Below are positions 17,140 through 27,700 of a DNA stretch of 64,000 nucleotides, in pieces. The notes under the pieces are model-generated. The model was not told where the DNA came from. It saw only the letters and a list, made by a program, of their open reading frames with translations, and did not search any database. The first letter of the stretch is position 1; every line of letters starts with the position of its first letter. The position numbers were made by a program, and so were the translations under genes. Source of the DNA: Noviherbaspirillum aridicola (GTDB taxonomy: Bacteria > Pseudomonadota > Gammaproteobacteria > Burkholderiales > Burkholderiaceae_D); contig NZ_BPMK01000002.1 of the NCBI RefSeq assembly GCF_019656455.1, positions 1 through 64,000 of the forward strand, given 5' to 3'.

Positions 17140-17205
17140 GAAACCTTGGCGCGGTCAGCGGGACTAAGCTGATTGTTCAACATTTATTTGGAAAAGGGAA
17201 ATGCC

Positions 17206-17379
17206 ATGGCAGCCAACACCAAGAACAAGTACCCCGCAGACAAGACAGGCACCAAGTACAGCGAGTTCAGGAACACCAAGCGCATCGCGCCGGGCAAGGT
17301 GAAAGCGGCAGCGGAAACCAAGCAGTCCGGCGGCACGACTGCTCAGACCGGCGGCAAGGCCGCGCAGCCTGCGCAGTAG
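17206..17379 (+). CDS. Small basic protein of unknown function
   Basis: A 57-residue Lys/Thr-rich, hydrophilic protein. The N-terminal half (NKYPADKTGTKYSEFRN) is ordered-looking, and the C-terminus is Gln/Gly/Ala-rich and probably disordered. I recognise no family. ATG 17206 is chosen because GAAAAGGGAA lies just upstream; an ATG five bases earlier is out of frame. It ends 73 bases before a bidirectional terminator shared with ftsH, which supports it as a real transcript. Confidence 0.5.
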   Translation: MAANTKNKYPADKTGTKYSEFRNTKRIAPGKVKAAAETKQSGGTTAQTGGKAAQPAQ

Positions 17380-17452
17380 CGCAGTAACGCAAGCGCACCG
17401 ACCGGGACCGGGATGTCCGGTGTTCCCGGCAGCCACGGACGCCAGCCGGAAA

Positions 17453-17480
17453 AAAAGGGCCAGCAATCGCTGGCCCTTTT
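17453..17480. terminator. Bidirectional terminator between small gene and ftsH
   Basis: A perfect 12-bp stem (AAAAGGGCCAGC with its complement), loop AATC, flanked by A run on one side and T run on the other. It works for both strands. It serves the plus-strand small gene and the minus-strand ftsH, whose stop is 52 bases away. Confidence 0.85.
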
Positions 17481-17531
17481 GCATGGATGCGTCCTCGCGC
17501 GCGCGTCCCGATGGGGACGCCGCATCCATCG

Positions 17532-19403
<1,872 letters not shown>

Positions 19404-19528
19404 TAAGGCTCCTGTGAGGTGGTGAGCTGAACTGCGCTACTTCGACGCCATCCGGTTAACTTAATTCAATGCGCGAAAGCTTGCAGAACGTCGCGCCGCC
19501 TCCTGCTGAGACAGCGCAAACGTAGTTC

Positions 19529-19556
19529 ATATGACGACGCTTGCGGGATATTCAAG
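19529..19556 (-). promoter_or_regulatory. Putative heat-shock (sigma32) promoter for ftsH
   Basis: On the minus strand CTTGAA (19556-19551) is followed after 14 bases by CGTCATAT (19536-19529), against the sigma32 consensus CTTGAA-N13-15-CCCCATNT. The -35 is perfect and the -10 matches 6 of 8. It lies about 125 bases upstream of the ftsH start. Heat induction of ftsH is established in E. coli; here it is inferred. Confidence 0.55.
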
Positions 19557-19696
19557 CCTGCCGGCTATTTTTTCCGTGGCGGCAACGCAGCGGGAGAGGC
19601 TGGCGCCTGCGGAGGGGAGGGGGATTCCCGGTTGTGGGAAGGTCGGCGCGGAGGTGAAGGAGGGCGCGCGGCGCCGGCCGCGCGCGGGCTGTCGGC

Positions 19697-19960
19697 TCAG
19701 CCGACCACCAGGAAGTCGATCACGATCTCGCCTGGCTCGCGCCGGACGTATGCCATCTGCAGCCGCGGGCCGAAGAATTCCGCAAGCTGGCGCAGCAGCG
19801 GAATCGGGTCATGGTCATTGCAGAAGCGCATGGTCTCGCCGGGTTCGAGCGCGTCGAGCGCGCCGAAGATCGCGGCGTGGCGGAAGCGCTTGGCGATGCC
19901 GCGCGCGTCGAACGGATAGACGCCGGCGGACATCGTGGGGAGAGAGCAGTCGTGGGGCAT
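19697..19960 (-). CDS. DUF2249 domain protein
   Basis: An 87-residue cytoplasmic protein that is a single DUF2249 domain. The signature is visible in YPFDARGIAKRFRHA and RFCNDHDPIPLLRQL, with strands REPGEIVIDFLVVG at the end. DUF2249 proteins often sit beside nitric oxide or nitrite handling genes, and here the gene directly follows norB, 20 bases beyond its terminator. A role in NO metabolism is inference from context. AAGGAA lies about 8 bases upstream of ATG 19960. Confidence 0.8.
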   Translation of the reverse strand: MPHDCSLPTMSAGVYPFDARGIAKRFRHAAIFGALDALEPGETMRFCNDHDPIPLLRQLAEFFGPRLQMAYVRREPGEIVIDFLVVG

Positions 19961-19979
19961 GTTGTATTCCTTGAATGAG

Positions 19980-20006
19980 AAAAAAGGCGGCGCACGAAGC
20001 GCCGCC
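19980..20006 (-). terminator. Terminator of the nitric oxide reductase gene
   Basis: On the minus strand an 8-bp perfect stem (GGCGGCGC with GCGCCGCC, 5-base loop) is followed by six T residues. It lies 10 bases after the norB stop and before the DUF2249 gene. The latter must therefore rely on read-through or its own promoter. Confidence 0.85.
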
Positions 20007-20016
20007 TCGGTCAGGC

Positions 20017-22290
20017 TCAGGCCTGAGCGGGGACCGCGCCGGCCACCGGCTGCTTGCGCAGGCTGGCGGTCAGCAGCCGGACCGCGAACAGCGCGAGGAA
20101 CACGGTGCCGAGCGCGAACACGATGTCACCCGGCACGCGCAGCCAGACCATGGTCTCCATGAAGGAGGAGTGGATGAACTCGGCGGAGCGGGCATACCAG
20201 AGGCCTTCGGTGATGGCGCCGACGGCCTGGTAGATGCCGGCCGGGACCAGCGACATGAACACCATCATCGCCAGGCCGATGTTGAGCAGCCAGAAGGTCG
20301 GGGCAAGATACTTCTCCGGCCAGGCGGCGCGCTCGAACAGGCCGCGCAGGCAGAACAGCATCAGGCCGATGCCGAGCATGCCGTAGACGCCGAACAGCGC
20401 GGCATGGCCGTGGGCGGCGGTCATGTTCAGGCCCTGCATGTAGTACAGCGCGATCGGGGTGTTGATCGAGAAGCCGAGCAGGCCGGCGCCGACGGTGTTC
20501 CAGAAGCCGACCGCGATGAAGCACAGGATCGGCCACTTGTAGGCGGAGACCCAGGGGGCGGCCTTGGAGCGCTGGTAGTTGCGATAGGCTTCCACGCCGA
20601 TCAGCGACAGCGGCACGACTTCCAGCGCGGAGAACATGGCGCCGATGGCGATCACGAAGGTCGGCGTGCCGGTGAAGTACAGATGGTGCAGGGTGCCGAG
20701 GATGCCGCCGAACAGGAACACGATGGTTTCCAGCACGATGGCGCTATTGGCGGCGGCGGCGCGGATCAGGCCGAGACGGGTGAACAGCAGCGCGATGACC
20801 GCGGTGGCGAACACTTCGAAGAAGCCTTCCACCCACAGGTGGACCAGCCACCATCTCCAGTACTCGACCATCGAGTAGTGGGTGCCGCGGGTCCAGGTGA
20901 GCGAGGTGGCGTAGAAACCGCCGATGCACAGGGCCGACAGGAACACCATGGCGATCAGGCCGCGGCTTTCCGACGGTGTCTTCAGCGCGGGCCAGAGGCC
21001 GCGGCCGAGCAGGGTGGCCCAGAACAGCAGGCCGACGAACAGCAGGATCTGCCACACGCGGCCCATGCTGGTGAATTCCAGGCCCTGGTTGCCGAACCAG
21101 AACGCGAATTCCACGCCGCGGCTCTGCAGGATGCCGAGCCAGCCGGTCAGGGTCGAGCCGGCGACGATGAACAGCAGCGCGTAGAACAGCAGGTCGACGC
21201 CGAGCTTCTGGAATTTCGGCTCATGGCCGGAGATGGCCGGCGCGATGAACAGGCCGGTGGCGAGCCAGGCGGTGGCGATCCACAGCACCGCGAACTGGGT
21301 GTGGATGGTGCGGCTGACGGAGAACGGCAGGATCTCCGCGAGCGGGATGCCGAAGAAGCTGGTGCCTTCGACCGCGTAATGAGCGGTGATGACACCCATG
21401 CCGACCTGGGCCAGGATCAGGGCGATGACGACGAAGAAGTACTTCTTCGTGGCCTTCATCGACGGCGTGGCCTTGAGGCTGAACAGGGGATCGGACTTGG
21501 GCGGAACCGGGTCGTCTTCTTCCTTGTGGCGCGCATGGATGAAGATCATGCCGGCGATGGCGGCGATCATCAGGATCACGCTGGCGATCGACCAGATGCC
21601 GGCGCCGGCGGTCGGTGTATTGCCGACCAGCGGCTCATGCGGCCAGTTGCTGGTGTAGCTCACGCCGGTCTCGTCCGGACGGTCGGTGGCGGCGGCCCAG
21701 GAGGACCAGAAGAAGAATGCGGTCAGGGCGTCGCGGTCGGCCGGGTCGCTGAGCGAACCGGTCTGCATCGCATATTGCTCGCGCAGCTTGGCGAACTTGC
21801 TGTCGTCGCCGAACAGCCCGGCGTAATGCGCGGCGGTGTCCTTCACCGCGGCGGCGCGCGCCTCCGATAATGTGATGGCGCCGGTTTTCTCATCATAGGT
21901 GTTGGCGCGCATTTCGGTCTTCAGGCGCGCGGCGAGCTGCGCCTGGCGGCCAGCGTCGAGCAGGCCCCAGGCCTGGCCGAATTCCTTCTGCGCCCATTCA
22001 TTGCGCAGCGCGACGGATTCGCGGTGCAGCCAGTCGGCGGACCAGTCGGGCGCCAGATAGCTGCCGTGGCCCCAGACCGAGCCGACCTGCTGGCCGCCCG
22101 CCGCGCGCCAGGCTTCCTGGCCGCGTTGCACCTGCTCGCCGGTGTACAGCACCGTGCCGTTGCTACTGACGATCTGTTTGGGAATCGGCGGCGCTTTCAG
22201 ATAGATCTCCGTGCCCACCCATCCCAGTACGGCGAATGAGAAGGCGCAGATGACAGCGAGCCAAGTCCAGAGTCTGCGTGTGGATTGCAT
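20017..22290 (-). CDS. norB: Quinol-dependent nitric oxide reductase (qNOR)
   Basis: A 757-residue integral membrane enzyme that reduces 2 NO to N2O with electrons from quinol. It is the single-subunit form: a hydrophilic N-terminal extension (about 30-225, in place of NorC, starting with KAPPIPKQIV) precedes the 12-helix haem-copper oxidase-type core. No CxxCH haem c motif is present, as expected for qNOR. Core motifs include YWRWWLVHLWVEGFFEVF (metal-ligand histidine and glutamates), HHLYFTG, and MTAAHGHAALFGVYG with paired histidines. An NsrR-type operator lies 48-70 bases upstream of the ATG, and nsrR is divergent. Confidence 0.96.
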   Translation of the reverse strand: MQSTRRLWTWLAVICAFSFAVLGWVGTEIYLKAPPIPKQIVSSNGTVLYTGEQVQRGQEAWRAAGGQQVGSVWGHGSYLAPDWSADWLHRESVALRNEWAQKEFGQAWGLLDAGRQAQLAARLKTEMRANTYDEKTGAITLSEARAAAVKDTAAHYAGLFGDDSKFAKLREQYAMQTGSLSDPADRDALTAFFFWSSWAAATDRPDETGVSYTSNWPHEPLVGNTPTAGAGIWSIASVILMIAAIAGMIFIHARHKEEDDPVPPKSDPLFSLKATPSMKATKKYFFVVIALILAQVGMGVITAHYAVEGTSFFGIPLAEILPFSVSRTIHTQFAVLWIATAWLATGLFIAPAISGHEPKFQKLGVDLLFYALLFIVAGSTLTGWLGILQSRGVEFAFWFGNQGLEFTSMGRVWQILLFVGLLFWATLLGRGLWPALKTPSESRGLIAMVFLSALCIGGFYATSLTWTRGTHYSMVEYWRWWLVHLWVEGFFEVFATAVIALLFTRLGLIRAAAANSAIVLETIVFLFGGILGTLHHLYFTGTPTFVIAIGAMFSALEVVPLSLIGVEAYRNYQRSKAAPWVSAYKWPILCFIAVGFWNTVGAGLLGFSINTPIALYYMQGLNMTAAHGHAALFGVYGMLGIGLMLFCLRGLFERAAWPEKYLAPTFWLLNIGLAMMVFMSLVPAGIYQAVGAITEGLWYARSAEFIHSSFMETMVWLRVPGDIVFALGTVFLALFAVRLLTASLRKQPVAGAVPAQA

Positions 22291-22337
22291 GGCAGTTCCT
22301 TGTTGGGCGTTGAAAAAGTTGAAGGGGGAAACGATTT

Positions 22338-22360
22338 AAGATGCATTCTATGTGCATCAA
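22338..22360. promoter_or_regulatory. NsrR-type operator upstream of norB
   Basis: An 11-1-11 inverted repeat with arms AAGATGCATTC and ATGTGCATCAA, centred at 22349. The GATGCA/TGCATC cores and 23-base span fit the NsrR consensus. It lies between norB (start 22290) and nsrR (start 22500). Confidence 0.75.
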
Positions 22361-22439
22361 TTAAAACATGCAAATGGAATGTAGCTTTTAAGTCGTCCGA
22401 ATCCGGGATTCCTTGATCTGGCACCGGATCGCCGCATGA

Positions 22440-22462
22440 AAGATGTAGAATGTTTGCTTCTT
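22440..22462. promoter_or_regulatory. Second, weaker NsrR-like site before nsrR
   Basis: Arms AAGATGTAGAA and GTTTGCTTCTT are an imperfect 11-1-11 inverted repeat. One arm keeps AAGATG. It lies 38 bases upstream of the nsrR ATG, a fitting place for autoregulation. Confidence 0.4.
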
Positions 22463-22499
22463 TTTGCCGCCTGCCGCAAGCCGCCCTTGCCATAACACC

Positions 22500-22967
22500 A
22501 TGCGACTGACTTCCTATACCGATTACGCGCTGCGCACGCTTATATATCTGGCGACCCATCGCGAGGGGCTGGTGACGATCCAGGACATTGCGGATTTCCA
22601 CGGCATCGCCAAGAACCACCTGACCAAGGTCGTGCATCAGCTCGGGCAGCTCGGCGTGATCGAAACCATACGCGGCCGCAGCGGCGGATTGCGCCTTGCG
22701 CGCGAACCGGCCGACATCAACATCGGTGAAGTCGTGCGCGCGACCGAGACCGACTTCTTCATGGCCGAATGTTTCGACGGCGCGAAGAGCAGTTGCGCAT
22801 TCACCGCGGCCTGCGCGCTCAAGGATGTGCTCAACGACGCGACCCGCGCCTATCTGAAGGTGCTCGACGGCGCCACGCTCGAGAGCGTCACGCGACGGCC
22901 GGCATCGCGCGCGGTCAACCAGCAATACGTCAGGCTCGAGCGCGCGCCGCGCAACGGCACCCGTTAG
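22500..22967 (+). CDS. nsrR: NsrR, Rrf2-family nitric-oxide-sensing repressor
   Basis: A 155-residue cytoplasmic transcription repressor that holds an iron-sulfur cluster destroyed by NO. The winged helix-turn-helix is at about 1-60 (MRLTSYTDYALRTL start is diagnostic; IAKNHLTKVVHQL recognition region). The three cluster cysteines are Cys91, Cys99 and Cys105, and Asp8, the fourth ligand in studied NsrR, is conserved. It is divergent from norB, with two candidate operators between them, so it most likely represses norB and itself. The nitrite reductase gene follows 217 bases downstream. Confidence 0.94.
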   Translation: MRLTSYTDYALRTLIYLATHREGLVTIQDIADFHGIAKNHLTKVVHQLGQLGVIETIRGRSGGLRLAREPADINIGEVVRATETDFFMAECFDGAKSSCAFTAACALKDVLNDATRAYLKVLDGATLESVTRRPASRAVNQQYVRLERAPRNGTR

Positions 22968-23184
22968 CGAATCAGCTCCCTCCCCTGCCACCGGGGCCTG
23001 GAATTTCTAAACATAGGTTAAGGTTTTCGAAGCCCCCGGAATTCAGAATGGTCTCCACAGCGCGACCGCCAGCCTGATCCGGACAAAGCGGTTCATGACA
23101 TTCACGCGCGCCGGCCGACAGGCCCGGGCGCCGGAACGACAGACGGCCACGCTGCCTTCTGAACTAGTTTTAAGGAACAAGAAA

Positions 23185-24630
23185 ATGTCATTCGCAACCG
23201 TCACTGCCGGCATCAGGAAGCCGCTCGCCCTCTTCATCTCCGCGCTGTTCGTCGCCGCCGCGCTTCCCGCAGTCTCCACCGCCGCCCCGGCGACGAAGCC
23301 GGCCGCGCAGGCCAAGGCCTCGGTCCAGCGTTTCGTGCTCAAGACCGGTGTGGTCGACGGCAAGATGGTCTACATCGACCAGCAGGGCAAGTCCAATCCG
23401 GCGCTCAAGGCCGCGGTCGGCGACACGATCGAAATCGTGGTCTCGAGCGGCGAGGGCGCGCAGCACGACATCGCCATCCCCGAGCTGAATCTCGCTTCGG
23501 CCAAGTTCGACGGCAAGACCGGCCCGGTGACGCTGCGCTTCAAGGCCGAGAAGGCAGGCAAGTTCACGTATATCTGCACCATTCCCGGCCATCGCCAGAT
23601 CGGCATGGAAGGCGTGATCGAAATCACCGGCAATGCGGCGGCCGCCGCCCAGGCGCCGGCACCCAGGGTGCCCACGCTCGCCGCCGCCGCGATCAAGGCG
23701 GCCGACGCCGCGGCGGTCAGCATCGCGATGGACCCGAACGCCGTGCCCAAGCCGCTTACCGACAAGGGACCGCAGCTGCGCAAGTACCGCATCGAGACGG
23801 TGGAGCTCAACGGCAAGCTTGACGACGGCACCAGCTTCACCTACTGGACCTTCGACAAGAAAGTGCCCGGCCCGATGCTGCGCGTGCGCACCGGCGACAC
23901 GGTGGAGCTGACGCTCGCCAACCGCGCCGACAGCACTCAGGTGCACTCCATCGACCTGCATGCGGTCACCGGCGGACACGGCGGCGGACAGCATACCCAG
24001 GTGGCGCCGGGCAAGGAGCAGACCATCACCTTCAAGGCGCTCAATCCCGGCCTCTATGTGTATCACTGCGCGACGCCGCTGGTGCCGCACCATATCTCGG
24101 CCGGCATGTACGGCCTGATTCTGGTCGAACCGGAAGGCGGGCTGCCGAAAGTCGACCGCGAGTTCTACGTGATGCAGGGCGATATCTACACCTCCCACAA
24201 GCACGGCACGAAGGGACACCAGGACTTCGACGTCGACAAGATGGCCGCCGAACTGCCCGACTACTATGTGTTCAACGGCGCGGTCGGCGCGCTCACCAAG
24301 GAACACAAGATGGAAGCCAGGACCGGTGAAACCGTACGCATCTACTTCGGCGTGGGCGGCCCCAACAAGATCTCTTCCTTCCACGTGATCGGCGAGATCT
24401 TCGACAAGGTCTACAGCGAGGGATCGATCAGCACCGTCAAGAAAGACGTGCAGACCACGCTGGTGCCCGCGGGCGGCGCGACCATCGTCGACTTCAAGGT
24501 CGAATACCCGGGCAGCTACCTGCTGGTCGATCATGCCCTGTCGCGCGCCGGCAAGGGACTGGTCGGCAAGATCGACGTCACCGGCCCGGCCGACAGCAGC
24601 GTCTACAAGGTCGGCAAGGCAGCCGACTGA
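23185..24630 (+). CDS. nirK: Copper nitrite reductase (NirK/AniA type) with extra N-terminal cupredoxin domain
   Basis: A 481-residue periplasmic enzyme reducing nitrite to NO. A signal peptide spans about 1-33. An added cupredoxin domain (about 48-148) has a full type 1 copper set: His94, Cys131, His136, Met141. After an Ala/Pro linker the two-domain core (about 195-475) has type 1 ligands His254, Cys295, His303, Met308, type 2 ligands His259, His294 and His400, and catalytic Asp257. The short CATPLVPHH loop is AniA-like (class II). ATG 23185 is preferred (AAGGAACAAG upstream). Three-domain NirK with N-terminal cupredoxin is known from Hyphomicrobium. A hairpin follows the stop. Confidence 0.95.
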   Translation: MSFATVTAGIRKPLALFISALFVAAALPAVSTAAPATKPAAQAKASVQRFVLKTGVVDGKMVYIDQQGKSNPALKAAVGDTIEIVVSSGEGAQHDIAIPELNLASAKFDGKTGPVTLRFKAEKAGKFTYICTIPGHRQIGMEGVIEITGNAAAAAQAPAPRVPTLAAAAIKAADAAAVSIAMDPNAVPKPLTDKGPQLRKYRIETVELNGKLDDGTSFTYWTFDKKVPGPMLRVRTGDTVELTLANRADSTQVHSIDLHAVTGGHGGGQHTQVAPGKEQTITFKALNPGLYVYHCATPLVPHHISAGMYGLILVEPEGGLPKVDREFYVMQGDIYTSHKHGTKGHQDFDVDKMAAELPDYYVFNGAVGALTKEHKMEARTGETVRIYFGVGGPNKISSFHVIGEIFDKVYSEGSISTVKKDVQTTLVPAGGATIVDFKVEYPGSYLLVDHALSRAGKGLVGKIDVTGPADSSVYKVGKAAD

Positions 24631-24640
24631 AACCGGCCCC

Positions 24641-24668
24641 GTTCCGCGCTGTCCATGCAGCGCGGAAC
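24641..24668 (+). terminator. Hairpin terminator after nirK
   Basis: A perfect 11-bp stem (GTTCCGCGCTG with its complement) and 6-base loop start 11 bases after the nirK stop. Only a weak T/A-rich tail follows. Confidence 0.55.
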
Positions 24669-24763
24669 AATCCGTGCGATTGAGGTTCCTAAGTTGGAAG
24701 GAGACTTGATCGACGGGCAAGGTTCGGACGGGCCGGGCGCCCGTCCTGAACTGCACGCAAGGC

Positions 24764-27700
24764 ATGCCGGCACATACTTCCTACGAAGACATTCCCACTC
24801 TCGCCGCCAGGCTGTGCGGTACGCCTGCCGCACTCCTCGTTTTTCTCGACCAGCATCAGCGCTGGCATCGTCACACCGTCGGACTGGCGCCGCTCGAAGG
24901 CAAGGGCGGCACCTGTTTCTGCGCGCAGGCGGTATGCGGCCGCGAGCTGTACATCGTGCCGGATGCCGCCGCCGACCCGCTGTTTTCCGCCGACAAGCTG
25001 CTGCGTCCGCCGTGGTCGATACGGTTTTACGCGGGCATGCCGCTCTACTCGCCGACCGGTTTTCCGCTCGGCACACTGGCCGTTCTCGATTACCGACCGC
25101 GCACGCTCGAGCCGCAGCAGGCGAGCGCGCTGGAAATGCTTGCCGCGAACGTGCTGGCGACGCTTGCATACGACGAGGCGCAACAGCAGCTGGAAAAATT
25201 GCGTGAGGAAAAGGCACAGGCCGACAGGCTTCTGCAGGAGCGCACCGCCCGTCTCGATACGCTGCAGCGGCAGACCGCCACCGGCAGCTGGCAGTTGAGC
25301 CTGCCGGAGAAACGCCTCGACTGCTCGCCGCAGCTCTATCGCCTGTTCGGCATCGACCCGCCGCCGCCGGGAGAGGACATCAATGTCTTCATGAGCATGA
25401 TCCAGCCCGAGGACCGGGAAAGGGTGCTGATAGCGGCAGAGCGCACGCTCAAGCACGCGGTGCCGCTCGACGTCGGCTTCCGGATGCGCCGCGCCGACGG
25501 CGCACTGCGCCATCTTCACATGCGGGCGGAACTGCTGCCGGACGCACGCGCGCCGCAGCTGCTGTCCGGCACGACCCAGGACATCACCGAGCGTCACCAG
25601 TCGGACGAGCACCTGCGCCTGCTCGAGACCTGCATCAGCCGTCTCAACGACATGGTGATGGTGACCGAGGCCGATGCCGGCGACGAGCAGGGGCCGCGCA
25701 TCGTGTTCGTCAATCCCGCCTTCGAGCGCCTGACCGGCTACGCGAAGGAAGAAGTGATCGGCAGGAGCCCGCGCATGCTGCAGGGACCGCGCACGCAGCG
25801 CGAGGAGCTGGACAAGATGAAGAACGCGATGCTGGCGCAGCAGCCGGCATGCGTGGAGGTGATCAACTACCGCAAGAGCGGCGAGGAATTCTGGGTCGAG
25901 ATCGACATCGTGCCGGTATTCGATGACAGTGGGCGCGCGACCCATTACGTGGCGGTGCAGCGCGACGTCACCGAGCGCAGGCAGCGCGTGCTCGAGCTGA
26001 GCCGCACCAACCGGGCGCTGCAACTCCTGCGCCGCTGCAACGAAGCCCTGATCCGCATCGACGACGAGACCGAACTGCTCGGGCAGATCTGCCGCCTGGC
26101 CCTCGAAGAAGGCGGCTATGACTTCGCCTGGATCGGCCTGGTGCGCGACGACAGCCGCAAGTCGGTGCGGCCGGTCGCCTACGCCGGCGAGCTCAAGGAT
26201 GTCGAACGCGCGAACCAGCTCGACATACGCTGGTCCGACGCCGATCCGCACGGCAGGGGGCCGACCGGCACCGCGGTGCGGGAAGGCAGGCCGGTGGTGT
26301 GTTCCGACCTGCTGGAAGAGCCGAGCTTCGCCCCATGGATGGACTGGCTGCGCCGGGAGGGCATGCGGGCGCTGATCGCCTTGCCGCTGACCCACCGCGG
26401 CAGGGTCTTCGGCGTGCTCAACCTGTATCTGCGCACCGTGCGCACGTTTTCCGACGACGAGGTGAAGCTGATGCAGGACCTCGCCGGCGACGTGTCGTTC
26501 GGCATCAGCCATGTCAGGTCGCAGCGCCGCCAGCGCCGGCTGGAGGAAGCCATCCTGCAGGTGGCCACCAGCGTGTCGGCCACCACCGGCACCGCCTTCC
26601 TGGAGCAGCTCGTGCGCAACCTGACCGACGCGACCGGCGCCCAGGCCGGTTACGTGGCGCGCCTGCTGCCCGGCGAGCCGGCGAGGGTGCGCACCATGGT
26701 GGCGGTGGTCGACGGCGCGCGAGCCGACGACATCGAGTACCCCGTCGTCGGCACGCCCTGCGAGCGCCTGCTGACCGAGCCGACGGTGGTCGTGCCGGAC
26801 AGCGCCCTCGAGCGTTTTCCGCAGGCCCCGGCCGTCGCGGGCGTCGGCGCTTCCGCCTACGTCGGCAGCCGGCTCGTCGACTCGGCCGGCGCCCCGGTCG
26901 GCCTGCTGTATGTGCTGTTCCGCGCGCCGCTGCGGCAGCTCGATTTCGTGCTGTCGATGTTCCGCATCTTCGCCGCGCGCGCGGCGAGCGAGTTGGAACG
27001 CCAGGTGGCCGACGCGCGCATCCGGGACCAGGCGTCGCTGCTCGACAAGGCGCAGGACGCGATCATCGTCTGCAATCCCGAGCATTGCATCATCTTTTGG
27101 AACAAGAGCGCCGAACGGTTGTATGGCTGGACCGCGCAGGAAGCGATCGGCCGCCGCAAGCAGACGCTGCTCTACCGCGACCCGCACGAGTTCGACAAGC
27201 CCATGCAGGCGGTGCGCCGCAACGGCGAATGGCGCGGCGAGCTGCGGCAGACCCGCAAGGACGGCTCGGACCTGACCGTGGAGGCGCACTGGACGCTGAT
27301 CACCGGCGAGAACGGCGAGGTGCAGTCGGTACTCGCGATCCACACCGACATTACCGCGCGCAAGGCCGCCGAGGAGAAAGTGCAGCAGCTGGCCTTCTTC
27401 GACCAGCTTACCCGCTTGCCCAACCGGTCGTCCCTGATGGACAGGCTGCAGCATGCGCTCGCGACCTGCGCACGCAGCCGCCGCAGCGGCGCGCTGATGC
27501 TGATCGACCTGGACAACTTCAAGACGCTCAACGACACGCTCGGCCATGACAAGGGCGACCTGCTGCTGACGCAGGTGGCTGAGCGGCTCTCCTCCTGCGT
27601 GCGCCAGAGCGACACCGTGGCCCGTCTCGGCGGCGACGAATTCGTGGTGCTGCTGGAGGACCTGAGCCCGGTGGCGGAGGAAGCCGCGGTGCAGGCCGAA

